42,265 nucleotides of DNA from Thermoproteales archaeon (GTDB lineage: Archaea; Thermoproteota; Thermoprotei; Thermofilales; Thermofilaceae). Under the pieces are notes generated by a model that saw nothing but the letters and a program-made list of their open reading frames with translations, made no database searches and had not been told where the DNA came from. A program made the translations under genes and the position numbers. Below, piece by piece: positions 24,914 through 32,117 of this stretch. The stretch lies in the NCBI GenBank assembly GCA_021163245.1, contig JAGGXB010000097.1:1-42265 (forward strand), in the 5' to 3' direction. Numbering within the stretch: the stretch's first letter is position 1; each line of letters opens with the position of its first letter.

Positions 24914-25219
24914 TCATAAGGGTAGGTCAGGATCTTCAAAAAGGGCCAAAACTTGCTTATGATCTAGATTATTTTTGGCGCATATTTCAATTATTATTTT
25001 TTCAAAAAGTTTCCAGACACCATAGCCAAATATTATGGTGAATGCTTCCTTGAATTTTTTAGGTTGTTCTATAAATAGTTTTTTCGCATGTTCTCCCTTA
25101 ACTTTATAAACATGGAAGTCTAGAACTATCATAAAGTTTATTTGCATTCTCTTGCTTACTTCATTCCATATCTTCTTAAGTTCTTCTTTTTGTTTTGAGC
25201 TTAATTTTTCACCTGACAT
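24914..25219 (-). CDS. Small archaeal protein of unknown function (101 aa)
   Basis: A helical, soluble protein. The segment from about residue 52 (QPKKFKEAFTIIFGYGVW) resembles a small archaeal family with the pattern P-x-x-F-x-x-x-x-x-x-I-F-G-x-G, but I cannot name it firmly. There is no DNA-binding or catalytic motif. Its start overlaps the end of the helix-turn-helix regulator gene by 11 bases, so the two are translationally coupled and probably act together. The ATG at 25219 is the only good start; a GAGG lies only one base before it, too close for a normal ribosome binding site. Confidence 0.6.
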   Translation of the reverse strand: MSGEKLSSKQKEELKKIWNEVSKRMQINFMIVLDFHVYKVKGEHAKKLFIEQPKKFKEAFTIIFGYGVWKLFEKIIIEICAKNNLDHKQVLALFEDPDLPL

Positions 25220-26246
25220 ACCTCTTCATCACCTCAACCATTTCTTCTCTCCATACCCATCTATTTTTCTCTACAAAATGCCACAGTTTCGGTATATATC
25301 TTCCCATACTTTCCATGGACAATATCAAGTCGCCTAACGGCATCTCTATGTCAAACATGGATACTATACGATAAATGTTTTCAAACATGTATCCTTGAGG
25401 TTGTCCGATTACAAGAGATTTGTTGTGATCTATCAAAGCTGTATAAAATGACGGAATGTTTACCAATATCCGTGCTATTATGGGCGCATCTCTTCCTTCG
25501 AAATAAAATACTCTAAACGGGACTGTTTTATAATCGTTTAGCAGTAGCACTGAATTATGTAGCCAGTAATTCTTAACATGATTATTGTAGTGATAGCTGA
25601 GAAGTTGTTTAGACAGTATAGGAAAACTGTGGTCATTCTTCCTTATCCATCGTATACCTTTAAGAATTGGTTCAAACGGATGATTTCTTTTTCTCATAAT
25701 GATGGCCAGGTCAATATAGTCTGGAGATCTGTCTGAATAATCACTTGTATCGACTTGTTTATACAATTCTTTATGATTTTCTGCAAATATGTTAAATACA
25801 GGAATTATAGTTTTATTCTCATTTAAATAAAATGAGAATCCACTGTTAGATCTCCAAACTTTAAACTCGTTACCGATGACAGTTACAATAGGCTCATAGC
25901 CGAAGGTATCTATATATCTTTTAATAAAGTTGTAAGGTAGTAGTGAGCTAACCATTATGTATGTCTTCGAACCATATATTTTACGTATAGATAATGTAAA
26001 GCTATGCACTTTTTCTATCTCAGCATATCCATTGAACAGTAATATCATATTAACAAGATTCATTTTCCTATAGTCTGGAACAAACCTGAAATCAGCCCTA
26101 TTTTTTAGCCTAGAATAAATCCTGTATACTGTTGTGTATGGTAGACCGGATTTCTCAGAAATTTCTCTCAGTGAAAATGACGATTCTGCAAACTGGATGA
26201 AACGCCATTCCTTTTCTGTTAGTTTTACCTTTTTACAATCTTCCAT
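25209..26246 (-). CDS. Archaeal helix-turn-helix transcriptional regulator
   Basis: Residues about 8-55 form a helix-turn-helix (FSLREISEKSGLPYTTVYRI), typical of archaeal winged-helix regulators. The remaining ~290 residues are a mixed alpha/beta domain that I do not recognise, probably for ligand sensing or protein contacts. There is no membrane helix. The ATG at 26246 has AAGG four bases upstream and a TATA-like ATTTATACTT about 20 bases upstream. It is followed in an overlapping arrangement by the 101-residue gene. It may control that operon or the surrounding sugar genes; nothing in the sequence shows the target. Confidence 0.6.
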   Translation of the reverse strand: MEDCKKVKLTEKEWRFIQFAESSFSLREISEKSGLPYTTVYRIYSRLKNRADFRFVPDYRKMNLVNMILLFNGYAEIEKVHSFTLSIRKIYGSKTYIMVSSLLPYNFIKRYIDTFGYEPIVTVIGNEFKVWRSNSGFSFYLNENKTIIPVFNIFAENHKELYKQVDTSDYSDRSPDYIDLAIIMRKRNHPFEPILKGIRWIRKNDHSFPILSKQLLSYHYNNHVKNYWLHNSVLLLNDYKTVPFRVFYFEGRDAPIIARILVNIPSFYTALIDHNKSLVIGQPQGYMFENIYRIVSMFDIEMPLGDLILSMESMGRYIPKLWHFVEKNRWVWREEMVEVMKRYVR

Positions 26247-26321
26247 GGTACCTTGTTTAAAAGTATAAATAAAATATATATATATTTCTTTTAAAAAAAC
26301 GTGAATTTTTTATAATCTCCT

Positions 26322-26405
26322 TTAGAATGGTAATGGACTAGGATCTTCTGGTATAGGGTCGTCTCCGTCGTCTCCGTCATCAAAATAATAGATTGGATAT
26401 TTCAT
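26322..26405 (-). CDS. Small acidic peptide gene, 27 codons
   Basis: An open frame starts with ATG at 26405 and ends with TAA at 26322. A strong ribosome binding site GGTGAG lies four bases before the ATG. The peptide begins MKYPIYYFDDGDDGDD and ends in a Pro-rich tail (PIPEDPSPLPF). The core is a repeated D-D-G unit, so the product is very acidic and could bind cations or basic surfaces. It lies 75 bases upstream of the regulator gene on the same strand, in a ~370-base gap. It could be an independent microprotein or a leader peptide. Evidence is the ribosome binding site and composition only. Confidence 0.45.
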   Translation of the reverse strand: MKYPIYYFDDGDDGDDPIPEDPSPLPF

Positions 26406-26571
26406 CTATCTCACCAAACAGTATATCTGGAAGCAATTTTAAGTATTTTACTTTTTTTACTAAAATTAATTTGCACAGTGAATAAAAGTAAAAAGAATAC
26501 ATGTTATAAAAAAGCTATATAGTTTTAAATTTTTTGTCAAAGATTTGTAATAAAAATTTTATTAAAAATAC

Positions 26572-26587
26572 AAAAAAAGTAAAAAAA
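26572..26587 (-). terminator. Double oligo-T terminator after the beta-solenoid gene
   Basis: The minus strand has two runs of seven T residues separated by AC, about 35-50 bases past the stop codon at 26621. This is a strong archaeal termination signal. Next to it, 26548-26564 is a TAATAAAA-A-TTTTATTA dyad. The stretch 26406-26547 shows no further gene. Confidence 0.5.
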
Positions 26588-26620
26588 TACTAGTTTAATT
26601 TTATACAGTATTTTAAAATA

Positions 26621-27970
26621 TTATAGGAGAGAAGTTAGGAAGGAGTCCAAAAGATCTATCTTTTCAACTTTTACAGGCTCAGACGCTAAAAATGCATCCT
26701 TATCTATTTTTATATCTTCCTTATATTTTACTTCACCATAAACCTTTGCTTGTTCTCCAATTTTAATGTTATAACCATAAATATTTTCTACTCGGCATCT
26801 ATCGTCTATCTCTACATATTTGCCATATATCGTTTCAGCAGATGTTTTTTCATTAAGATATACGTGTTCTGCAACTATTATTCCCTTAACTCTTCCTCTC
26901 TTAGCTACTTCTACATATCTTGCCCATACACCATCTTTTGTTTCTATAGTGTTCGTTGATAAACTTTCAGCCATGATCTTAACTGCACTAACCCTGTTTC
27001 CTATATCAATTCTACCACCTTTAAGAACACCGTTTACATCGATAGAATTTCCAACATCTAAACTATTTGTGACAATAAGATCATTACTACATCTGATTGA
27101 TCCGCCTACATCTATGTCTTCCGCGGTTATTTTACCTAATGACTTAATACTTCCTCCTACGTCAATCTTTATGCTTTTAAGCTCAGAATCTACATATAGT
27201 ATTCCTCCTACGTCAACATTATCGATTTCTCCTTTTTTGATGTTTAATGTTCCTCCTACTTCGACTTCCTTTGATTTTATAAAATTGTCTACATCTAATG
27301 AACCTCCAACGCTTATCTTGTCACTGATCTCGGCAGTATCCACTTTTATTATGCCTCCTACACTTACTTTTTCTGCGTTAATCTCCTTGACTTCTAGTGT
27401 TCCTCCAACACTTATTTTCGATGCTTTAAGCTGTTTGCATTCTAACTTATTCCCAACACTGATACTGTCTGTTTCTATAGAGTCGCATTCAACAAGGTTT
27501 CCCACAGAAATTTTTTCGCTTTTCAGTGTCTCTGCATGGACTTTATTACCTATGGATAAAATTCTTATTTCTCCCGATTGTGTCTTAAACATGTTTCCAA
27601 CACTTAATCTTTCTATCTTTGAAGACTTATCTACTTCTAGAATATTATCTATTGCCACTTTAGGAGATTCAAGACTACCCTTAACGTATAAAGATCCCTT
27701 TTTAACACGTATATCCGATATCACGTATAGATTTCCGTTAACTGTTATGTCGCTTTCGTATGCTCTAAGATTATGACATTCTAAATTTTTGTCTATTTCA
27801 CAATCATCATAGCATTCTAAGGTACCTTTTATCACAATTTTTTCGCTGGATGATTGTATAATTGTTGGTTCCCGTATTTCTAGGTCTCCTTCATAAACAT
27901 CGATGTTTAATTTTTTCAATATATATTCACCATGGATATAGGAGTCTCTTTTTAAAAAAGAATTGCTCAC
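26621..27970 (-). CDS. Bactofilin-like polymer-forming beta-solenoid protein
   Basis: A 449-residue protein dominated by 13 copies of a short repeat with the core (I/V/L)-(S/D/E)-(V/I)-G-(G/N), spaced about 17-20 residues apart from roughly residue 118 to 345. Examples are ISVGGTLEV, VSVGGIIKV and IDVGGSIK. Regular beta-strand turns of this kind form right-handed beta-helices as in bactofilins and DUF342-like cytoskeletal polymers. Before and after the repeats the sequence is also beta-rich with NGNLYV and KGSLYVKGS elements. There is no signal peptide or membrane helix, so it is cytoplasmic. GTG at 27970 is the start, preceded by an A/T-rich TTATAATTTA about 20 bases upstream. A small winged-helix gene is divergent, 47 bases away. 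Confidence 0.75.
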   Translation of the reverse strand: MSNSFLKRDSYIHGEYILKKLNIDVYEGDLEIREPTIIQSSSEKIVIKGTLECYDDCEIDKNLECHNLRAYESDITVNGNLYVISDIRVKKGSLYVKGSLESPKVAIDNILEVDKSSKIERLSVGNMFKTQSGEIRILSIGNKVHAETLKSEKISVGNLVECDSIETDSISVGNKLECKQLKASKISVGGTLEVKEINAEKVSVGGIIKVDTAEISDKISVGGSLDVDNFIKSKEVEVGGTLNIKKGEIDNVDVGGILYVDSELKSIKIDVGGSIKSLGKITAEDIDVGGSIRCSNDLIVTNSLDVGNSIDVNGVLKGGRIDIGNRVSAVKIMAESLSTNTIETKDGVWARYVEVAKRGRVKGIIVAEHVYLNEKTSAETIYGKYVEIDDRCRVENIYGYNIKIGEQAKVYGEVKYKEDIKIDKDAFLASEPVKVEKIDLLDSFLTSLL

Positions 27971-27986
27971 ATTATGTGACTAATAA

Positions 27987-27995
27987 ATTATAACT
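27987..27995. promoter_or_regulatory. Shared TATA-like element between divergent beta-solenoid and winged-helix genes
   Basis: AATTATAAC is centred 27 bases before the winged-helix ATG at 28018 and, read on the other strand, about 21 bases before the GTG at 27970. One short region therefore seems to serve both leaderless transcripts, so the winged-helix protein could control both. Confidence 0.35.
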
Positions 27996-28017
27996 TGTTT
28001 CTTCACTATTTTTATTG

Positions 28018-28278
28018 ATGAGGAAAAGAACTATATATGACATTTACGCTGATGTTCTAATATTCCTTTCTGTTGTTGGAAGTGCTAGAATTACCAGAAT
28101 AGCTAGGTTTGCGAATTTACCTGTGGATAGAGCCAAGAATATCCTGGATAAGATGTATTCGATTGGTCTTCTAAGGAAAAGAGAGGAAAAAGGAGCTATA
28201 TTTTACTATATGACAAGGAGAGGTTATGAGTACGTGTCACTGTATAAAAGGTTAAAATTGTTGACGGGCTTTGACTGA
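28018..28278 (+). CDS. Small winged-helix DNA-binding protein (86 aa)
   Basis: The whole protein is one winged helix: helices at about 8-20 and 23-33, a recognition helix near VDRAKNILDKMYSIGLL, and a wing GAIFYYMTRRGYEYV. The C-terminal RLKLLTGF tail could help dimerise. This matches the many small archaeal winged-helix regulators (PadR/F-93/HTH_45-like). ATG at 28018 is used rather than the TTG three bases earlier. It is divergent from the beta-solenoid gene and 48 bases before the 177-residue unknown, and is a likely local regulator. Confidence 0.75.
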   Translation: MRKRTIYDIYADVLIFLSVVGSARITRIARFANLPVDRAKNILDKMYSIGLLRKREEKGAIFYYMTRRGYEYVSLYKRLKLLTGFD

Positions 28279-28326
28279 TGATTATATATTTATAAATACC
28301 TTTTTAAACAAATTAATGGAGTAGAT

Positions 28327-28860
28327 ATGTCTGATAGTGATTTTCTGCCAGCTGAGAAGGTCAAGAAGATATTTCTGAAAAGGTATAATGAGAATCCTAA
28401 AAACTGGAGTATAATCCAGAAGATTGATGAGAGAAAGTTTATAAATACTTTCATATTGAATCCTGAGGAATCATGGCTATTAAAGGAATATCCTGTGAAT
28501 CCGTATAAAACTCTAGGTTTAGGCACTACTATAGATGTTAAAAAAGATATTATCCATAGATTTTCGAAACCTGGATTCGGTTTTCGTCCTTTACCTGATA
28601 CCTTTCTTGAAAAGATATCCAGTCAATCTGACTTAGAAATTAGAAAAATAATAATTGATGCTTTGAGGAAATCTCCTAGACCTTATACAGAATTGGATAA
28701 GAAGATTGTTCTCGGAGGTCCATTATATGTGGCGAATGATTCTTCCTTTAGCCTAGACTTGATATCTGATGAGCAGAGAAAGCTTGACAAAAAGCTAGCT
28801 CTTGAGCTAGAAAAATTAGTTAGAAAGAAGTATCCACAAAGTTATTCTCTGTATGTTTAA
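28327..28860 (+). CDS. Conserved-looking hypothetical protein (177 aa)
   Basis: I do not recognise the family. The protein is soluble, has no signal peptide, and mixes a helical N-terminus (residues 1-45) with a central segment rich in Gly and Pro (NPYKTLGLGTTIDV and FGFRPLPDTFLEKI) and a charged C-terminal helix (about 150-172). No metal-binding or nucleotide-binding motif is evident. The ATG has GGAG five bases upstream, and a TATA-like ATTATATATTTATAAATA lies near 28283-28300. It follows the winged-helix gene on the same strand and could be its target. A 16-bp palindrome follows its stop. Confidence 0.55.
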   Translation: MSDSDFLPAEKVKKIFLKRYNENPKNWSIIQKIDERKFINTFILNPEESWLLKEYPVNPYKTLGLGTTIDVKKDIIHRFSKPGFGFRPLPDTFLEKISSQSDLEIRKIIIDALRKSPRPYTELDKKIVLGGPLYVANDSSFSLDLISDEQRKLDKKLALELEKLVRKKYPQSYSLYV

Positions 28861-28872
28861 GGATTTTCCAAA

Positions 28873-28888
28873 TATTTATCGATAAATA
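28873..28888 (+). repeat. Perfect 16-bp palindrome TATTTATCGATAAATA
   Basis: Perfect dyad centred on TCGA, 12 bases after the stop codon of the 177-residue gene and about 210 bases before the ThuA-like gene. It could be a regulator-binding site or a structure at the 3' end of the transcript. The rest of 28889-29089 shows only a TATA-like ATATATAATATTATA near 29072-29086. Confidence 0.4.
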
Positions 28889-29101
28889 CAGTTTATTTCG
28901 CAATAATTTTAAAGTTTTTAAGGAAGGTTATTTTTGTTTCTCAGGCGATAAAAATTGAATCATTTTTAATCATAGTAGTGTCAAGGCATGGAATAATAAG
29001 TGAAACAAAGATAGAATTCTGGATGTAACCCTAGGCTTATCTATTCGGTCATGGCCAAAAGTCAAATACTACATATATAATATTATATCTTGGTTGATAA
29101 A

Positions 29102-29830
29102 ATGGTTGGAGAAAAGTTACGTGTTACCGTCTGGAATGAATATATCTCTGAGAGAGAGGATGCTAAGTCTAAAGAAGTTTATCCTGAGGGAATGCATACT
29201 GTTATTGCAAGTTTTTTAAAGGAAGCTGGATTCGATGTTAAGACGGCAACTTTTGATATGCCTGAGCATGGTTTAAGTGAAGATGTTTTAAATGAGACAG
29301 ATGTGCTTATATGGTGGGGTCACAGGGTTCACGATAAGGTTAGTGACGAAGTTGTTGACAGAGTTTATAAAAGAGTTATGGCGGGTATGGGGTTAATAGT
29401 TTTGCATTCTGGACATATGTCTAAGATATTTAGAAGATTGATGGGTACTGGCTGTAGACTTAAATGGCGTGAAGATGGTAAGAAAGAGAGGCTTTGGGTT
29501 GTTGCTCCCTGGCATCCTATAGCGGAGGGTTTGGGAGACTATTTTGAGATAGAGAAGACGGAGATGTACGGTGAACCGTTTGATATACCTCCTCCAGACG
29601 AATTAGTTTTTATAAGTTGGTTTAAGGGTGGTGAAGTTTTTAGGAGCGGGTGCTGTTTCTACAGGGGTTTGGGTAAGATCTTTTACTTTAGACCAGGTCA
29701 TGAGACCCTTCCGATATATTATGATCCTAATGTACAGAAAGTTATTATAAATGCAGTGAAGTGGGCTGCACCAGTTAAGAGACCAATGCCTGTACGAGGT
29801 CATTTTGAATCTCTTGAAAAAGATATATAA
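29102..29830 (+). CDS. ThuA-like (trehalose-utilisation) domain protein
   Basis: A glutamine-amidotransferase-like fold protein. Diagnostic segments are VTVWNEY near the N-terminus, [50 protein letters not shown] and [13 protein letters not shown]. ThuA-like proteins accompany sugar catabolic genes and have been linked to handling of keto-sugars, but the chemistry is poorly defined. The ATG at 29102 begins right before the first beta-strand; an in-frame TTG at 29090 would add four residues. It precedes the propeller gene by 18 bases, so they are cotranscribed. Cytoplasmic by absence of a signal peptide. Confidence 0.9.
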   Translation: MVGEKLRVTVWNEYISEREDAKSKEVYPEGMHTVIASFLKEAGFDVKTATFDMPEHGLSEDVLNETDVLIWWGHRVHDKVSDEVVDRVYKRVMAGMGLIVLHSGHMSKIFRRLMGTGCRLKWREDGKKERLWVVAPWHPIAEGLGDYFEIEKTEMYGEPFDIPPPDELVFISWFKGGEVFRSGCCFYRGLGKIFYFRPGHETLPIYYDPNVQKVIINAVKWAAPVKRPMPVRGHFESLEKDI

Positions 29831-29848
29831 CTTTCTATAAGATGCTTT

Positions 29849-31015
29849 ATGAGAAAGCCTTTTTATCTTAACAATCGAGTTAGAATTCATAAGATTACAA
29901 ATCCTCCATTTTTTCATTTTTTTGGATATTATGATAAAACCCCATGGAATAAAGACAGCAGATACATGCTTTGTCTAGAATCTAAATTTATGTTTAGACC
30001 ACCTAACCCATCTGATAAGGTTGGTATTTACCTTATAGATCTTTACAAAGATTTTTATTTAAGGAAAATTTCTGAAAGCAGTGCTTGGAACTGGCAACAA
30101 GGATGTATGCTTCAATGGTTGCCGCAAAAAGAAGACAGTGTGATCATATACAATGATCGCAAGGATAATTTTGTCTCAGTTATATATGATATTGAGAGTG
30201 GCGAAAAGCGTTATCTGCCTTTGCCAATTTATGCTATTAGTCCGAATGGTAAGTATGCTTTGTCTCTAAATTTTGCACGTTTAAATGATACTCGTCCAGG
30301 ATATGGATATACTGGAATAAGGGATCCCTGGTATAGTTTTAAGGCACCGATAGATGATGGGATATATCTATTAGACCTAGAGAACGAAACCTATGAGTTG
30401 ATAATATCGCTGCATGAATTGTCAATGATATCTCCTTTGCCATCGTTTAATGAAGCTAAGCATTGGGTTAATCATTTACAGTTTAACTCTAGAGGGGATA
30501 GGTTTGTGTTTCTTCATAGGTGGGCTTTGCCAAATAGTAGATTTATGACGAGGATGTTTATATCTGATATAAATGGATCTGATCTGCATCTTTTAGTGAA
30601 TAGTGGGCTTGTTTCTCATTTTGATTGGAGAGATGAGAGAAATATAATTGTGTGGTGTAGAATTCAAGGGAAGGGCGATCATTTCTTTCTTATTAATGAC
30701 ATAAGTGGTGAAGCGATGATTATAGGAGAGGGTTTATTGACTTCTAATGGGCATTGCAGTTTTTCTCCTGATAAGAGATGGATTTTGACAGATACTTATC
30801 CTGATAAAGAGGGATATAGGAAACTTATGGTCTATAATGTTGATATAGATGAATTGATTTTGCTTGGTAGGTTTTATTCCTTACCTGAGTTAAAGGGGGA
30901 AATTAGATGCGATCTTCATCCTCGTTGGAGTAGAGATGGTAAGCAAATATGTATAGATTCTACGCATGAAGGAGATAGACAAATGTATGTTTTAGATATA
31001 TCTGAGATAGTATAG
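29849..31015 (+). CDS. Beta-propeller protein related to oligogalacturonate-lyase/TolB-like sugar-active proteins
   Basis: A 388-residue propeller with YYDKTPW at 27-33, WNWQQG at 80-85 and IYNDR at 100-104, then blade-closing segments such as ISPNGKYALS, FNSRGDRFVF, FSPDKRWILTDTYPD and LHPRWSRDGKQICIDSTHEG. The pattern S-P-D/N-G-x-x-x and the late H-P-x-W-S-x-D-G are typical of seven-bladed propellers such as oligogalacturonate lyase (PL22) and TolB. A role in degrading uronic-acid oligosaccharides is possible; I do not see enough to assign catalysis. There is no signal peptide. It is the second gene after ThuA. Confidence 0.65.
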   Translation: MRKPFYLNNRVRIHKITNPPFFHFFGYYDKTPWNKDSRYMLCLESKFMFRPPNPSDKVGIYLIDLYKDFYLRKISESSAWNWQQGCMLQWLPQKEDSVIIYNDRKDNFVSVIYDIESGEKRYLPLPIYAISPNGKYALSLNFARLNDTRPGYGYTGIRDPWYSFKAPIDDGIYLLDLENETYELIISLHELSMISPLPSFNEAKHWVNHLQFNSRGDRFVFLHRWALPNSRFMTRMFISDINGSDLHLLVNSGLVSHFDWRDERNIIVWCRIQGKGDHFFLINDISGEAMIIGEGLLTSNGHCSFSPDKRWILTDTYPDKEGYRKLMVYNVDIDELILLGRFYSLPELKGEIRCDLHPRWSRDGKQICIDSTHEGDRQMYVLDISEIV

Positions 31016-31105
31016 TTTTGTTAAAGCTCTCTGTTTATTAAATGATACCTTAAATTTAATCTAAGAAAATATTTTTAGTTATAGATTGTTATCGGGTGTA
31101 TAATC

Positions 31106-31639
31106 ATGAAGTCTCAAAGATTATTGCTTTTATTCTCTTTTCCTCTTATAACTTATCTAATGATAGCTTTGTCTGTTATAGCTACACCTTGGTTCAGATG
31201 GTCTGCCAATGCACTTAGCAATTTGGGAAATTTACATAAGTCAGATGTGGCATCGTTGTTTAATTTTGGTTTGTCTACTGGTGGATTATTATTAATTCTT
31301 TATTCTCTCATATATTTGCGGAAAGATACTTCTTATTCTTGGGTTTGTTTTGCATTTACGGGATATTTGCAGATGTTGATAGGTGTTTTTAATGAAGAAT
31401 ATGGATTTATACATATTTTGACGGCTGTTATATTTTATTTATCTCTAAGTGTTTCACAGGTAATTTATGGTAGGGAGAGGAAATCTATGTTAACAATGCT
31501 TGTTGTCGTCATTTACTGGGTTATCTGGATAGTATATTTCTTGAATAGAAAATATATGGGTTTGGCTGTACCTGAATTGGCTTCGAGTCTGTTAGTTGTG
31601 CTCTACTTTTTATTTTATGAGACTAGGTATGCTGGTTAA
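31106..31639 (+). CDS. DUF998-family integral membrane protein
   Basis: About six transmembrane helices in 177 residues. The family hallmark is an N-terminal helix followed by WFRWSANALSNLGN, matching the W-x-x-x-x-x-A-L-S-x-L-G motif of DUF998. Its function is unknown; no catalytic residues are obvious. GGGTG lies several bases upstream of the ATG. It lies between the propeller gene and the metal-sensor gene, in the same direction but with its own spacing, so the functional link to either side is unclear. Confidence 0.8.
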   Translation: MKSQRLLLLFSFPLITYLMIALSVIATPWFRWSANALSNLGNLHKSDVASLFNFGLSTGGLLLILYSLIYLRKDTSYSWVCFAFTGYLQMLIGVFNEEYGFIHILTAVIFYLSLSVSQVIYGRERKSMLTMLVVVIYWVIWIVYFLNRKYMGLAVPELASSLLVVLYFLFYETRYAG

Positions 31640-31710
31640 GTTTATGGGGTTTTTTGATATTCTTTAATTGTTCTTTTAGAGATGTTTTTGATATCAGTTT
31701 TATGTAAAGA

Positions 31711-31756
31711 TTTATATATGTTATATTGTTTAATATTTGAACAAATATTCAAATAT
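31711..31756 (+). promoter_or_regulatory. arsR promoter with SmtB/ArsR-type operator
   Basis: A TATA-like TTTATATA (31711-31718) is followed by a 24-bp dyad at 31733-31756 with perfect 9-base arms ATATTTGAA and TTCAAATAT around a 6-base centre. The core TTGAACAAATATTCAA closely resembles the operators of SmtB, CzrA and CadC metal sensors. The dyad overlaps the expected transcription start. The gene just downstream encodes such a sensor, so autorepression relieved by metal is the simplest reading. Confidence 0.8.
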
Positions 31757-31765
31757 GTGATTATA

Positions 31766-32116
31766 ATGAATAAAATCTGTAAACGTATGCCTGAAAAAGA
31801 TGTATTAGACATTATTCCAGAAGATGACATGCTATCATATATAGCTGATTTCTTTGATGCTTTGGGAGATTTTACACGTTTAAAAATTATCTGGGCTTTA
31901 ACGAATAGGGAATTTACCACTTGTGAGCTTTCGAAGATATTAAATATTTCTATTTCAGCTATTTCGCATCAGCTTAGATTATTGAAGGATAGGAGAATTG
32001 TGAAGTCTAGAAAGGATGGTAGAAATGTCTATTATAGTATTGCTGATAAACATGTGTCTACAATTTTGAAAACTACACTGAGGCATCTCTTGGAAAAAGG
32101 TTCCAAGGTGATTTAA
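31766..32116 (+). CDS. ArsR/SmtB-family metal-sensing repressor
   Basis: A winged-helix repressor of 116 residues. The core LGDFTRLKIIWAL, then CELSKILNISISAISHQLRL and KDGRNVYYSI are the standard helix, recognition helix and wing of the family. C-x-x-x-x residues of a metal site are plausible: an early MNKICKRM and the Cys of FTTCELSKI (position equivalent to the ELCVCDL site), plus a His near the C-terminus (DKHVS and RHLLE). The metal cannot be named. ATG at 31766 is chosen because GTGAT lies four bases upstream and any earlier start would run through the operator. The metal-efflux ATPase begins two bases after its stop, so both form one operon controlled by this protein. Confidence 0.9.
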   Translation: MNKICKRMPEKDVLDIIPEDDMLSYIADFFDALGDFTRLKIIWALTNREFTTCELSKILNISISAISHQLRLLKDRRIVKSRKDGRNVYYSIADKHVSTILKTTLRHLLEKGSKVI

Positions 32117-32117
32117 T

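Noticed and set aside
26820-27776. Long plus-strand open frame opposite the beta-solenoid gene
   Set aside because: Its length results from the repeated V-G-G codons on the other strand; the translation is low-complexity P-P-T-S repeats with no family signal.
26621-27970. Nucleotide-level repeats resembling a CRISPR array
   Set aside because: The repeated CCTCCTAC-like words are codons of the V-G-G motif in one intact reading frame, with protein-coding spacing and no unique spacers.
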